DNA of 64,000 bases from Salipiger profundus (GTDB lineage: Bacteria; Pseudomonadota; Alphaproteobacteria; Rhodobacterales; Rhodobacteraceae): contig NZ_CP014803.1 in NCBI RefSeq assembly GCF_001969385.1, positions 47,412 through 111,411 of the forward strand. Reading direction: 5' to 3'. This document shows, piece after piece, positions 36,083 to 44,523 of this stretch. Each line of letters starts with the position of its first letter. Within the stretch, counting starts at the first letter, position 1. A program made the translations under genes and the position numbers. The notes under the pieces were generated by a model. The model searched no databases, was not told the DNA's origin, and saw only the letters and a list, made by a program, of their open reading frames with translations.

Positions 36083-37363
36083 ATGCTTACACCCGAAGAG
36101 AATGAACTGCTTACACGCGTAACGGGGGATGCCCCGATGGCGCAACTCATGCGTCAACACTGGACGCCCGTATGCCTGATCGAAGAGGTTGAAGAGTCGG
36201 ACGGCAAACCGCTTCGAGTCGAAGTTCTCGGCGAAAGCTATGTCGCGTTCCGGGATACCAAGGGTCGTCTGGGAATGCTGGATGAGCTTTGCCCGCACAG
36301 AAAGGCCTCTCTGGTATATGGCCGAAACGAGGAATGTGGGCTGCGCTGCCTTTATCACGGCTGGAAGATGGACGTCGAAGGCAATGTCGTCGCCATGTCT
36401 TCGGAGCCGGAAGGCAGTCCATTGATGGACAAGGTCAAACATCGTTCCTACCCCGTGCGGGAGTGGGGCGGTTTCGTCTGGGCTTGGCTCGGCGAGAAAG
36501 ACGACATGCCCGAGTTCCAGCCGCCGGCCTTTGCGCCAACCGAAGACACCCCGGTTTCGATCCTGAAAATTCGCGTTCCTGCAAACTGGGCGCAGATCCA
36601 CGAGGGTCAGATCGACAGCGCGCACTCGTCGTCGCTCCATTCGTCGAATATGGTTCCGGCACGGGTCGAGGGCGCCGCGGCAGACGACAAATCATGGTAC
36701 CGCCCGTCGACCGACAAATCCCCACGTATGCAGACTGAGACCACGAGCTACGGTTTCCACTACGCGGCGATCCGAAAGCCAATCAAAAACGCTCAGACGC
36801 ACAACTACCTGCGTATCACCGAATTTATCGCGCCTTATTATTCGCTGATTCCGCCGAACAACAACTACCGGGTCGCCAGCGTCATCGTGCCGATCAATGA
36901 CGATGAGACAGCATTTCACTTCATAGCCTTCGACGGACCGAACGTTCCCTCCACCGAAGAGTGGCGCAAGTTTGCCCATGCCGTACCGGGTGAGGACGTG
37001 GACCACAAATGGCGCTCTCTCCGGACGTTGGAGAACGACTTCAAGCAGGACCGCGAAAGGATGAAAGAAGGCCACTTTACCGGCGTGGACGGCATTCCGA
37101 ACGAAGATATTGTGATGTGGGTTTCGATGGGTAGCCGCGTACAGCGTCACACGGACATTCTTGGGGCCTCCGACCTGGCGATTGTCGAGTTCCGCCGCCT
37201 CATGGCCGATGCGGCAAAGAAAGTCGCCGAAGGTGGCCAGGCAATCGGCACCGAGTCGAAGATTCCGCAAAGGGTAATCGCCTCTCACGAGGGAGTGTAT
37301 CCTAAGGACGTCGATTGGCGAACACTGGTGGACACGTCGAGCAAGACGGAAGCGGCGGAATAA
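36083..37363 (+). CDS. pht3: Rieske non-haem iron oxygenase, phthalate 4,5-dioxygenase type
   Basis: Catalytic oxygenase subunit (426 aa). The Rieske [2Fe-2S] ligands are Cys70, His72, Cys89 and His92 (CPHR...CLYHGW). The mononuclear iron site is Asp178, His181 and His186 (DSAHSSSLH). There is no beta subunit gene, and a PDR-type reductase is encoded downstream, which matches the class IA phthalate dioxygenase layout. The expected reaction is phthalate to cis-4,5-dihydroxy-4,5-dihydrophthalate. The assignment rests on the adjacent dihydrodiol dehydrogenase and dihydroxyphthalate decarboxylase genes. Followed by an intrinsic terminator. Confidence 0.82.
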   Translation: MLTPEENELLTRVTGDAPMAQLMRQHWTPVCLIEEVEESDGKPLRVEVLGESYVAFRDTKGRLGMLDELCPHRKASLVYGRNEECGLRCLYHGWKMDVEGNVVAMSSEPEGSPLMDKVKHRSYPVREWGGFVWAWLGEKDDMPEFQPPAFAPTEDTPVSILKIRVPANWAQIHEGQIDSAHSSSLHSSNMVPARVEGAAADDKSWYRPSTDKSPRMQTETTSYGFHYAAIRKPIKNAQTHNYLRITEFIAPYYSLIPPNNNYRVASVIVPINDDETAFHFIAFDGPNVPSTEEWRKFAHAVPGEDVDHKWRSLRTLENDFKQDRERMKEGHFTGVDGIPNEDIVMWVSMGSRVQRHTDILGASDLAIVEFRRLMADAAKKVAEGGQAIGTESKIPQRVIASHEGVYPKDVDWRTLVDTSSKTEAAE

Positions 37364-37388
37364 CTTGCGCACATGTTTCCTCCCTGAA

Positions 37389-37427
37389 CCGTCCAAGGCC
37401 TCAAGGGGTTTTGGGCGGCTCTTTTTT
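37389..37427 (+). terminator. intrinsic terminator after the Rieske oxygenase gene
   Basis: Eight-bp stem CCGTCCAA / TTGGGCGG (one G-U pair) followed closely by six T residues. It separates the oxygenase from the FMN enzyme gene. Confidence 0.75.
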
Positions 37428-37490
37428 CGTGGTGCCGTCGGACTTTCATAGCTTCCCTCGACGGATTCTGCTCGGCGGGCGACAGGCGTT

Positions 37491-38633
37491 ATGACGACAG
37501 CAATCAATATCGAAGACTTGCGGGCGCAGGCACGGCGTCGCCTGCCACGGGTGGTGTTCGATTATTTGGATGGGGGCGCGGAATCGGAGGTGACGCTGCG
37601 GCACAATCGCAGTTCCTTCACGAATATCGTTCTCACGCCGCGAATCCTCAAAGGGGGGAGCGTCGATCTCACCTTGGAGCTGTTCGGGGAAACATACTCG
37701 AAGCCGTTTTTCATAGGGCCGACAGGGCTGAACGGCCTCTACTGGCCCCAGGGAGATCTGCACCTCGCCGCTGCGGCCGAACGAGCCGGGGTCGGGTTCA
37801 CGGTTTCGACCGCCTCGAACACGACGCTGGAAGAGATCGCGCGGAGGAGCAAGGGTCCCCTCTGGTTCCAGCTTTATCCGTGGGGGAAGGGCGCATTCGC
37901 TGATGCGCTGATCGACCGGGCACAGGCGGCCGGTTACTCGGCTCTGGTACTGACTGTCGATTCACTCGTGGGCGGCAAGCGCGAACGTGATCTGCGGCAC
38001 GGCTTCGCCCACGAAATCCGCATTGGCCCTCGGACTGTTCTCGATGGGCTTCTGCATCCTGCTTGGCTGACCTCCGTATGGCTCGGGCCGCACCGTCCCA
38101 GACTTGAGAACCTCTTGGACTTTGTCGGAAACAGCGCGAGCGACAGAGAACTGGCCGAGTTTACCCGATCTCAGCGGAACCCGGAGTTTTCTTGGGGAGA
38201 TGTTCGCCGCATTCGGGAGAAATGGAAAGGCCCGCTGCTGATCAAGGGTATCATGTGCCCAGAAGATGCGATTGACGCGCAACGCGCCGGTGTGGATGGA
38301 ATCGTCGTCTCGAACCATGGTGGCCGTCAGCTTGATGGCGCTCCTGCCACCATCGACGTACTCGCAGATATCATCGCGGCTCTTGATCGGAAGTTTCCGG
38401 TTCTGCTGGACGGCGGCATTCGTCGCGGCAGTGACATCGTGAAAGCCCTCGCCTTGGGTGCGAAGGGCATTCTGCTGGGTCGCGCGCCGCTCTATGGCTT
38501 GGCGGCGCAAGGCGAGGCGGGCGTGTCACGGGCGCTTTCGATCCTTGAAGAGGAGATGACGAGGACCATGACCTTTGTGGGCGCAAGATCCGTGTCTGCG
38601 GTCTCTGATTTCAACGTCGAAATTCGACGGTAA
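37491..38633 (+). CDS. FMN-dependent alpha-hydroxyacid oxidase/dehydrogenase
   Basis: A 380-aa protein of the glycolate oxidase / L-lactate and (S)-mandelate dehydrogenase family. The catalytic HGGRQLD box with base His, ARRRLPRVVFDYLDGGAESE at the start, and LDGGIRRGSDIVKALALGAKGILLGR for phosphate binding are all present. It oxidises an L-2-hydroxyacid to a 2-oxoacid. With the D-2-hydroxyacid dehydrogenase and ThDP decarboxylase upstream it could process both enantiomers of a mandelate-type compound. Its substrate is unproven. Confidence 0.85.
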   Translation: MTTAINIEDLRAQARRRLPRVVFDYLDGGAESEVTLRHNRSSFTNIVLTPRILKGGSVDLTLELFGETYSKPFFIGPTGLNGLYWPQGDLHLAAAAERAGVGFTVSTASNTTLEEIARRSKGPLWFQLYPWGKGAFADALIDRAQAAGYSALVLTVDSLVGGKRERDLRHGFAHEIRIGPRTVLDGLLHPAWLTSVWLGPHRPRLENLLDFVGNSASDRELAEFTRSQRNPEFSWGDVRRIREKWKGPLLIKGIMCPEDAIDAQRAGVDGIVVSNHGGRQLDGAPATIDVLADIIAALDRKFPVLLDGGIRRGSDIVKALALGAKGILLGRAPLYGLAAQGEAGVSRALSILEEEMTRTMTFVGARSVSAVSDFNVEIRR

Positions 38634-38701
38634 TAAATGGTTCCTCCGCCAGTAGCGCTTGCACGATCAACGTTTTGGATGACTGCGTAGTTCAAGGTCG
38701 G

Positions 38702-38730
38702 TTGACACACATAACTTAGCTATCTAAACA
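38702..38730 (+). promoter_or_regulatory. promoter and SlyA-type operator before the reductase gene
   Basis: A perfect TTGACA (38702-38707) is followed after eight bases by TTAGCTATCTAA (38716-38727), a complete match to TTAG-N4-CTAA. The arrangement is nearly the same as at the oxygenase and esterase promoters. Confidence 0.65.
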
Positions 38731-38762
38731 AATTCACAATCACGACCATATGGGAGGACCTC

Positions 38763-39701
38763 ATGGAGAATATCAAGATGCGCGTCGAGAAACGGCGTGA
38801 CTTGACCCCGAGCATCGCCGAATTCACCCTGGTGCCGGTTGGGGCCGATGTGCTCCCTAGTTTCGATCCTGGTGCTCACATCACCTTGGAAACTCCGTCC
38901 GGAGCGATGCGTCGCTATTCACTGATCAACGATGGCAGCGACCCAAAGGAATTTGTTGTCGCGATCAAAAGAGAACCGAATTCGCGTGGGGGCTCCGCGT
39001 CGATGCACGAACAGGCGACCGTCGGGTCCGAGTTGACAGTCGAATTCCCGGAAAACGATTTCCCGCTAACCGATGTTCAGAAGTACCTGCTCATCGCCGG
39101 CGGTATCGGGATCACGCCGATTCTGTCGATGGCACGGTATCTCGACAAGAAGGGCAAGATGCTCAGAATCATCTACGTCAGCCGCAGTCCGGAGGAATCG
39201 GCCTATCTGGATGAACTGATGAGAGATTTCGATGGCCGGATCATTGTGCACCATGACGGCGGCGCTCCGGATGCAGTCTACGATTTCTGGGACGATCTCG
39301 TCACGCCCCGTGCCACTCACGTCTTCTGTTGTGGTCCGAAACCGCTGATGGATGAAATCAAGGCCGTTTCCGGGCACTGGCCGGAGGGGCGAGTTCACTT
39401 CGAGGATTTCAAGCCCGTCGATGTGGTGCGCCAAGACGATGTCTCTTTCGAAGTGGAGCTGAAAAAAAGTAGCGAAACCGTCACGGTGCCCGAAGATCGT
39501 TCGATCTTGGAGGCATTGCGTGACGCCGGATTCGCAACGTCCAGCTCCTGTGAAAGTGGCACATGCGGCACCTGCAAGATCCGCCTCCTCGAAGGGGAAG
39601 CTGACCATCGCGACATGGTGCTTATGGAAGAGGAAAAAAGCGACCATATAATGATTTGTGTATCGCGCGCGCTATCGGGGAGGCTGGTTCTTGACCTCTG
39701 A
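38763..39701 (+). CDS. pht2: phthalate-dioxygenase-type reductase (PDR/VanB family)
   Basis: A 312-aa FMN/NAD(H) reductase with a C-terminal plant-type ferredoxin domain. The flavin/NAD part includes MRRYSLINDGSD and IAGGIGITPILSMARYL. The [2Fe-2S] ligands are Cys263, Cys268, Cys271 and Cys299 (C-x4-C-x2-C-x27-C). This is the single-protein electron donor of phthalate dioxygenase and vanillate demethylase. It sits first in an operon with the dihydrodiol dehydrogenase and decarboxylase. Ribosome site GGGAGGACC precedes the ATG. Confidence 0.88.
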   Translation: MENIKMRVEKRRDLTPSIAEFTLVPVGADVLPSFDPGAHITLETPSGAMRRYSLINDGSDPKEFVVAIKREPNSRGGSASMHEQATVGSELTVEFPENDFPLTDVQKYLLIAGGIGITPILSMARYLDKKGKMLRIIYVSRSPEESAYLDELMRDFDGRIIVHHDGGAPDAVYDFWDDLVTPRATHVFCCGPKPLMDEIKAVSGHWPEGRVHFEDFKPVDVVRQDDVSFEVELKKSSETVTVPEDRSILEALRDAGFATSSSCESGTCGTCKIRLLEGEADHRDMVLMEEEKSDHIMICVSRALSGRLVLDL

Positions 39702-40878
39702 TCCCGTCCGCCTCGGAGTTGCGGGATTGGGGCGGGCTTTCATGCTGATGGTCCCCACCTTTGATGCCGACGCACGCGTCAAGCTCACGGCCGCGGCCGC
39801 GCCGAGGGCGGAAAGCCGGGCCGCATTCGAAGAGCAATACGGCGGTGTCGCCTATCCGACTGTCGAGGAACTATGCGCCGATCCATCTGTGGAAGCGATC
39901 TACATCGCCACCCCGCACCAAATGCATGTAGATCACGTTCTGGCCGCGGCGCGCGCTGGAAAGCACATTCTCGTGGAAAAGCCGCTCGCGATCTCGATGG
40001 AAGACGCCGAGACCATGGTCGCCGCCGCGAACGAGGCGGGGGTTCACCTGATCGTTGGGCCCAGCCACAGTTTCGATCCGCCGGTCGAGCTGGCCGCGCA
40101 GTTGATCGCGAGCGGCAAGTTCGGCCAGCTGAGAATGATCCAGGCCCTTAACTACACTGACTTCCTGTATCGTCCCCGACGCCCGGAGGAGCTGCGCACC
40201 GAAGAAGGAGGAGGGGTGCTGTTCAGCCAGGCCATCCACCAGATCGACGTGGTCCGACGGCTTGCGGGCGGCATGGGAGAGAAGATTTATGCCATGACCG
40301 GGGCATGGGATCCAAAGCGTCCAACAGAAGGCGCCTTTACGGCGCTGATGAACTTTGAGGGTGGATGCGTCGCCAATCTCACCTATTCGGGCTATGCCCA
40401 TTTCGATAGCGACATTTGGATGAACGACGTCGGAGAGCTGGGGCAGCGAAAACTCGCCGGCGCCTATGGCGATGCAAGGCGGGCGCTGATGGACCTCGAT
40501 CCCGATGACGAGGCGCGCCTCAAGACGACGCGCACATTCGGCAGCGGTAAGACGGTCGACGCAAAGCACAACGAGCATTTTGGCCCAGTCATCGCGCTTT
40601 GCGACCGTGCCGACCTAAAGCTGACTCCGGACGGAGTTGAAGTATTTGGTGACACCGAGCGTGGCTTCATCGAAGTGACATTCGGGCCCGCGCCACGTAG
40701 AACCGTGAACGATGCACTGGTAGCCGCTGTCCGCCAGAACAAGGCCCCCGTCCAGACGGGCGCGTGGGGTCTGGCAAGCCTGGAGGTTTGCCATGCGATC
40801 CTGCAGTCCGCCTCGACCGGCCAACCTGTCGACCTGCGGCAACAATGCAAAACAAATGAGGAGGAACAAACTGGATGA
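39691..40878 (+). CDS. pht4: cis-4,5-dihydrodiol-phthalate dehydrogenase (Gfo/Idh/MocA family)
   Basis: A 395-aa NAD(P)-dependent dehydrogenase. The Rossmann motif is RLGVAGLGRAFML; HILVEKPLAISMEDAE carries the EKP catalytic motif, and FSQAIHQIDVVRRL the His region. Placed between the PDR reductase and 4,5-dihydroxyphthalate decarboxylase, it fits Pht4, which rearomatises the dihydrodiol. The TTG at 39691 with an upstream GGGGAGG is preferred; it overlaps the reductase stop by 11 bases. A start at 39658 would need a longer overlap. Confidence 0.78.
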   Translation: MTSDPVRLGVAGLGRAFMLMVPTFDADARVKLTAAAAPRAESRAAFEEQYGGVAYPTVEELCADPSVEAIYIATPHQMHVDHVLAAARAGKHILVEKPLAISMEDAETMVAAANEAGVHLIVGPSHSFDPPVELAAQLIASGKFGQLRMIQALNYTDFLYRPRRPEELRTEEGGGVLFSQAIHQIDVVRRLAGGMGEKIYAMTGAWDPKRPTEGAFTALMNFEGGCVANLTYSGYAHFDSDIWMNDVGELGQRKLAGAYGDARRALMDLDPDDEARLKTTRTFGSGKTVDAKHNEHFGPVIALCDRADLKLTPDGVEVFGDTERGFIEVTFGPAPRRTVNDALVAAVRQNKAPVQTGAWGLASLEVCHAILQSASTGQPVDLRQQCKTNEEEQTG

Positions 40879-41867
40879 GCAATCTCAAACTATCCCTTGC
40901 CATGGGAAATTATGACCGGACGCGTGCCATTGTGGATGGAAGAGTGCAGATAGACGGTGTCGATCCCGTGCCCATGCTACTGTCCCCAGAGGAAATGTTC
41001 TTCCGGGCGTTCCGCCACGAAGCTTTCGATATCAGCGAAATTTCGTTGTCCTCCTATTCGATCTCGGTCGCCCGCGGAAATCCGCACTATGTCGCGATCC
41101 CGGTCTTTCTGAGCCGGGCGTTCCGTCACACTTCTGTCTACATTCGAACCGACAAAGGAATCGAAACGCCTCAGGATCTGAGGGGCAAGCGCATTGGGAT
41201 CGCCGAATACCAGCTGTCCGCCAATGTCTGGGTGCGCGGCATTCTCGAAGAGGAATACGGTGTCAAACCCTCCGACATCATCTGGGTGCGCGGCGGTATG
41301 GATACGCCGGGCCGGCCCGAAAAGATCAAGGTTCAGTTACCCGGCGATATCCGCATGGAAGAGGCGCCGGTCGGCAGCACGTTGAATGGCATGCTCGAAG
41401 CCGGTGAGATCGACGGCTTCGTCGGCCCGCGTTGGCCGCGTTGTTTCGCCGAGCGGCATCCGCACGTAGGTCGGCTTTTTGCAGACAGCATCGCTACGGC
41501 CGAAGCCTATTTCGAAAAGACCCGGATCTTTCCGATCATGCATGTTCTTGGGGTGCGCCGCAGCCTCGCCGAGGAATACCCGTTCCTACCCGCCGCCCTG
41601 CTCAAGGCGTTCACGCAATCGAAGCTAATAGCAGAAGAGGCCCTGTCGGACACCTCTGCAACGAAAGTAACGATGCCCTTCGTCGAGGATAATCTCAACC
41701 GCGTGCATGCGCTAATGGGTGACGACCCCTGGAGCTATGGCGTCGGCGGCAACGCCCATGTCCTGAACAAGTTTTTGGATTACCACGCGAGTCAGGGACT
41801 GTCGCCGCGCCGGGTGGAGATCGAAGAACTGTTCCATCCCTCGACCCTAGAAGCCTACAGCCTTTAA
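40875..41867 (+). CDS. pht5: 4,5-dihydroxyphthalate decarboxylase
   Basis: Removes one carboxylate from 4,5-dihydroxyphthalate to give protocatechuate. A 330-aa protein of the Pht5 group, which has a periplasmic-binding-protein-like fold without a signal peptide. Recognised by LKLSLAMGNYDRTRAIVDGRVQIDGVDPVP, FDISEISLSSYSISVARG, LRGKRIGIAEYQLSANVWVRGILEEEYGV and PVGSTLNGMLEAGEIDGFVGPRWPRCF. It overlaps the previous gene by four bases (ATGA). Its product enters the pca genes encoded at 17-24 kb. Confidence 0.88.
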   Translation: MSNLKLSLAMGNYDRTRAIVDGRVQIDGVDPVPMLLSPEEMFFRAFRHEAFDISEISLSSYSISVARGNPHYVAIPVFLSRAFRHTSVYIRTDKGIETPQDLRGKRIGIAEYQLSANVWVRGILEEEYGVKPSDIIWVRGGMDTPGRPEKIKVQLPGDIRMEEAPVGSTLNGMLEAGEIDGFVGPRWPRCFAERHPHVGRLFADSIATAEAYFEKTRIFPIMHVLGVRRSLAEEYPFLPAALLKAFTQSKLIAEEALSDTSATKVTMPFVEDNLNRVHALMGDDPWSYGVGGNAHVLNKFLDYHASQGLSPRRVEIEELFHPSTLEAYSL

Positions 41868-41880
41868 GAGGAGCGCCACA

Positions 41881-42324
41881 ATGGAAAAGTACGCACCCGG
41901 AGATATCGTCGAGGTCGAAACAACGAAGGGGCTGGCTTACGTACAGCTCACACATACCCACCCGAGCTATCCTCCCGTGGTCAAGTTCCTCCCGGGGTCT
42001 TACGAACACCGGCCCGACAATGTGACTGTATTGGCCGAAAAACCCGCACCGATAGCCATGGTCCCCCTAACGGGGGTATTGAATCGGTTAGGGTTGAAGC
42101 ACGCGCTTGCCGGAAGGTCGGACATTCCGCATTCGGAAAGAAGCTTCCCGATTTTCCGGATGCCGATTCGCGACAAGCAAGGCAAGATCATCTATTGGTG
42201 GTTCTGGGACGGCCAAGGGTTGACCTATTCTACCGAGCTGATGGAGCAGCAGGAGACGCTGCCAATGCGCGAGGTTATGTCTTCAGGCCACTTCCTGGAT
42301 CAGTTGCTGGCCCATGACGAGTAG
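41881..42324 (+). CDS. conserved hypothetical protein in the phthalate operon
   Basis: A 147-aa soluble protein with no confident family. It starts 13 bases after the decarboxylase stop behind GAGGAG and is surely co-transcribed. The N-terminal GDIVEVETTKGLAYVQLTHTHPSYPPVVKFLPG looks like a small beta-barrel of the type seen in Imm26-like and related domains. The C-terminal half is Trp-rich (KIIYWWFWDGQGLTYSTELM). No signal peptide or metal motif is evident. Its fixed place between decarboxylase and exporter suggests an accessory role. Confidence 0.6.
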   Translation: MEKYAPGDIVEVETTKGLAYVQLTHTHPSYPPVVKFLPGSYEHRPDNVTVLAEKPAPIAMVPLTGVLNRLGLKHALAGRSDIPHSERSFPIFRMPIRDKQGKIIYWWFWDGQGLTYSTELMEQQETLPMREVMSSGHFLDQLLAHDE

Positions 42325-42351
42325 CAGGAACAATCCGCGCCGACAGGCGCG

Positions 42352-43287
42352 ATGACCGCGGGGTTCGGTGGCCTCTTGGCCGCGTTCGGAGCGTTCTGCT
42401 ACGCCTTGAGTTCGGTTTCCATTGCCAAGAGCTCCCAATCGGTTCAGGGCCGCGGCAACGACGTTCTTATCTCTGTGCTGATGACCGCCGTTGTCTCCGG
42501 GGCGCTTTGGCTGCTCCTGGGTCCAACGATGCCGGAACTTGGACGCGGTGTACTCATTGGTGTGGCCTATTTCGTTGCAGCCGGGGTGCTTGGCAACGTT
42601 GTCGGCCGTCTTACGCTGTTTCGCTCCGTAGAGCTTGCCGGAGCCATCGAGACCGGTTTCATCCGACGCCTGATACCGGTGTTTGCGGCGCTGTTGGCGT
42701 TCTTTCTGCTGGGTGAGGTCATCACCACACCTGTGGTCATCGCCTTCTTTCTGGTTACCAGCGGCGTGGTGGTCATGATGTCACGCGCTTCTGTCAAATC
42801 GGCTTCTGACTTAGCGGTCGGAGAGCCCGACCCTCTAGAGAGGAACAAGGGCCGCGCGATGGCCGTAGCGTCGGCCGCCGGATATGGTGGCTCTTTCGTC
42901 TCCCGAAAACTCGCGATGCAGACTTTGCCAGACCCTCTGGCCGGCGTGTTCATCGGTGCGATGACGGGTCTAATGTGGTTCGCGGTCTCCTGGGTGTTCC
43001 GGTTCAAATCGCGCAACGCGCTGTCCTGGCGAATTCAGCGGCCGAGCGGGTGGCAACTTCTGGCTGGCGGTTCGATGACCGTTGGACAAGTGGCGCTGTT
43101 CTTTTCGCTTATATTTACTGATGTGACCGTCGTCGCGATCATGTCATCGATCGAGATGTTCTTTGCCGCCTGGCTCGCAGGCCATATCTTCAAAACCGAA
43201 CGGCGCCCAGGTCCCAGATTCTACCTGGCGTCTGCACTGGCCGCGACCGGTGTGACACTTCTCGCCCTTGCGCCAAGGTTTGGTTAG
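42352..43287 (+). CDS. EamA/DMT-family transporter
   Basis: A 311-aa membrane protein with ten predicted helices in two EamA repeats (LLAAFGAFCYALSSVSIAK; GYGGSFVSRKLAMQTLPDPLAGVFIGAMTGL). It ends SSIEMFFAAWLAGHIFKTERRPGPRFYLASALAATGVTLLAL, typical of the drug/metabolite superfamily. It follows the hypothetical gene by 27 bases on the same strand, so it may exchange an intermediate or protocatechuate. The stop overlaps the convergent marR gene by four bases. Confidence 0.8.
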   Translation: MTAGFGGLLAAFGAFCYALSSVSIAKSSQSVQGRGNDVLISVLMTAVVSGALWLLLGPTMPELGRGVLIGVAYFVAAGVLGNVVGRLTLFRSVELAGAIETGFIRRLIPVFAALLAFFLLGEVITTPVVIAFFLVTSGVVVMMSRASVKSASDLAVGEPDPLERNKGRAMAVASAAGYGGSFVSRKLAMQTLPDPLAGVFIGAMTGLMWFAVSWVFRFKSRNALSWRIQRPSGWQLLAGGSMTVGQVALFFSLIFTDVTVVAIMSSIEMFFAAWLAGHIFKTERRPGPRFYLASALAATGVTLLALAPRFG

Positions 43288-43736
43288 CGGGACTGGCAAC
43301 ACACGCTTGCGAGATTATCCAGAAGCTTGTCCATCGCAGCGAAAAGGCGACCCAACTCGTCGGGTTCAAATCCCGCCGAGGCGTGATCTGCCGCGAGACG
43401 CGCAGATTTCATTGCGCCATCGATCCTTCGAAGGCCTGTGTCAGTCAGGTCGACATGAACCACGCGCCGGTCGGACTGGCTGCGGTTACGCGTGATAAGA
43501 TCTCGCTTTTCGAGCTCGTCCAGTACGCGTGTAGATGACGCCTTTTCGATGCCCAGCAACCCGGAAAGCTCGGATTGTTTTAGTTTGCCTTCCTCTCTCA
43601 GGCACCGGAGATGAATGTACTGCGCCATGCTGAGCCCGGTTTCGCGCAACTGCTCCTGCAGCAGCTTACCATAAAGATGATGCGCCAGGCGGAGCGACGC
43701 CCCAAGACCACGTTTCCTAGAAGGTGATTGCGGCAC
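43284..43736 (-). CDS. second MarR-family regulator
   Basis: A 150-aa MarR protein: IHLRCLREEGKLKQSELSGLLGIEKASSTRVLDELEKRDLITRNRSQSDRRVVHVDLTDTG covers the winged helix. Starts with GTG. It is divergent from the Rieske ferredoxin operon, and a SlyA-type site (TTAGATGTCTTA, 43755-43766) lies just upstream of its start. It could share the regulon with the MarR encoded at 31097. Confidence 0.85.
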   Translation of the reverse strand: MPQSPSRKRGLGASLRLAHHLYGKLLQEQLRETGLSMAQYIHLRCLREEGKLKQSELSGLLGIEKASSTRVLDELEKRDLITRNRSQSDRRVVHVDLTDTGLRRIDGAMKSARLAADHASAGFEPDELGRLFAAMDKLLDNLASVCCQSR

Positions 43737-43754
43737 GATTTGCGCCCCCCTAAT

Positions 43755-43810
43755 TTAGATGTCTTATTTCTTGACAATTCTAAAGCCACTCTTATAGTAA
43801 GGCAATCTTA
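43755..43810. promoter_or_regulatory. divergent marR / ferredoxin-operon control region
   Basis: TTAGATGTCTTA (43755-43766) is a one-mismatch SlyA-type site. Towards the ferredoxin gene, TTGACA (43771-43776) and TATAGT (43793-43798) are 16 bases apart. A second dyad, TAAG-GCAAT-CTTA (43798-43810), overlaps the likely transcription start. On the other strand TTGCCT and TAGAAT, 17 bases apart, could drive marR. Confidence 0.65.
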
Positions 43811-43851
43811 CTAACTTGAAGCAAGACTGGGCAACAGACGGAGGAGCTAAG

Positions 43852-44217
43852 ATGCCAGAAAGATTGCTATGTGCGGTGTCGGACTTGAGCGACAAGACGG
43901 CAAAGATTTGCGAGGTCGACGGGGTCGAGATCGGGGTCATTCGGCACAAAGGAGACATCGTTGCATATAAGAACGTGTGTCCGCACCAAGGTGGCCCGGT
44001 ATGCGAAGGCCTAAAGATGCCGCAGGTCTGCGTCGAACTCGACGACCAGCAGCGCGCGCTCCGGCAGACCTTCAACGAAGACGAACTGCATTTCGTTTGC
44101 CCGTGGCATGGCTGGGAATTCAAGATTGCGACGGGCGAAGCCGTTGGCGATCCAAAGTACAAAATGAAACGTTACAACGTGGTGGAAAGAGGAGGTGAGG
44201 TCTATGTCGAAGTTTGA
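43852..44217 (+). CDS. Rieske-type [2Fe-2S] ferredoxin
   Basis: A 121-aa Rieske ferredoxin. Ligands are Cys43/His45 (NVCPHQGGP) and Cys83/His86 (CPWHGWEF); the loop between them is longer than in most Rieske ferredoxins. The start has GGAGGAG nine bases upstream. No oxygenase that would need a separate ferredoxin is encoded next to it; the oxygenase at 36083 belongs to a two-component class. It begins a unit with a 99-aa protein and an amidohydrolase. Confidence 0.85.
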   Translation: MPERLLCAVSDLSDKTAKICEVDGVEIGVIRHKGDIVAYKNVCPHQGGPVCEGLKMPQVCVELDDQQRALRQTFNEDELHFVCPWHGWEFKIATGEAVGDPKYKMKRYNVVERGGEVYVEV

Positions 44218-44503
44218 CCAGATAGCCGCTGAAGCTCCTGCTCTGGAGGCATCGGTCGATGCTGTCCTGAATGCACTGCGCAACCCCGAAAGCAGTGGCC
44301 TGCGCGCCGAGCAACTTCAGGCGCTGCTTTCACACGCTGTGACCGCATATGCGAAACTTCGCGAAACCAATGACGGCTTGCCCGCATTCCCACGAGACAA
44401 CGATGTCTCGGCGACAGCTGTCGCCATCGCCGCGACCGGCATTCTCGATGCCGCCGATATGGCGGTGTTCGAGTTGGGCATGTGGCAGACGCTGAATCCG
44501 TAA
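44204..44503 (+). CDS. small helical protein of unknown function
   Basis: A 99-aa, mostly alpha-helical, acidic protein (FDQIAAEAPALEASVDAVLNALRNPES..., LLSHAVTAYAKLRE..., ATAVAIAATGILDAADMAVFELGMWQTL). It overlaps the ferredoxin gene by 14 bases behind GGAGGTGAG, which indicates coupled translation. No known family is recognised. Its constant pairing with the ferredoxin and hydrolase suggests it acts as a subunit or adaptor; this is inference. Confidence 0.65.
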   Translation: MSKFDQIAAEAPALEASVDAVLNALRNPESSGLRAEQLQALLSHAVTAYAKLRETNDGLPAFPRDNDVSATAVAIAATGILDAADMAVFELGMWQTLNP

Positions 44504-44523
44504 CACGAGGGGAGAGAGATAAA

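Noticed and set aside
37491..38633. Naming the FMN enzyme as L-lactate dehydrogenase.
   Set aside because: The family motifs do not separate lactate, glycolate and mandelate substrates, and the context favours an aromatic hydroxyacid.
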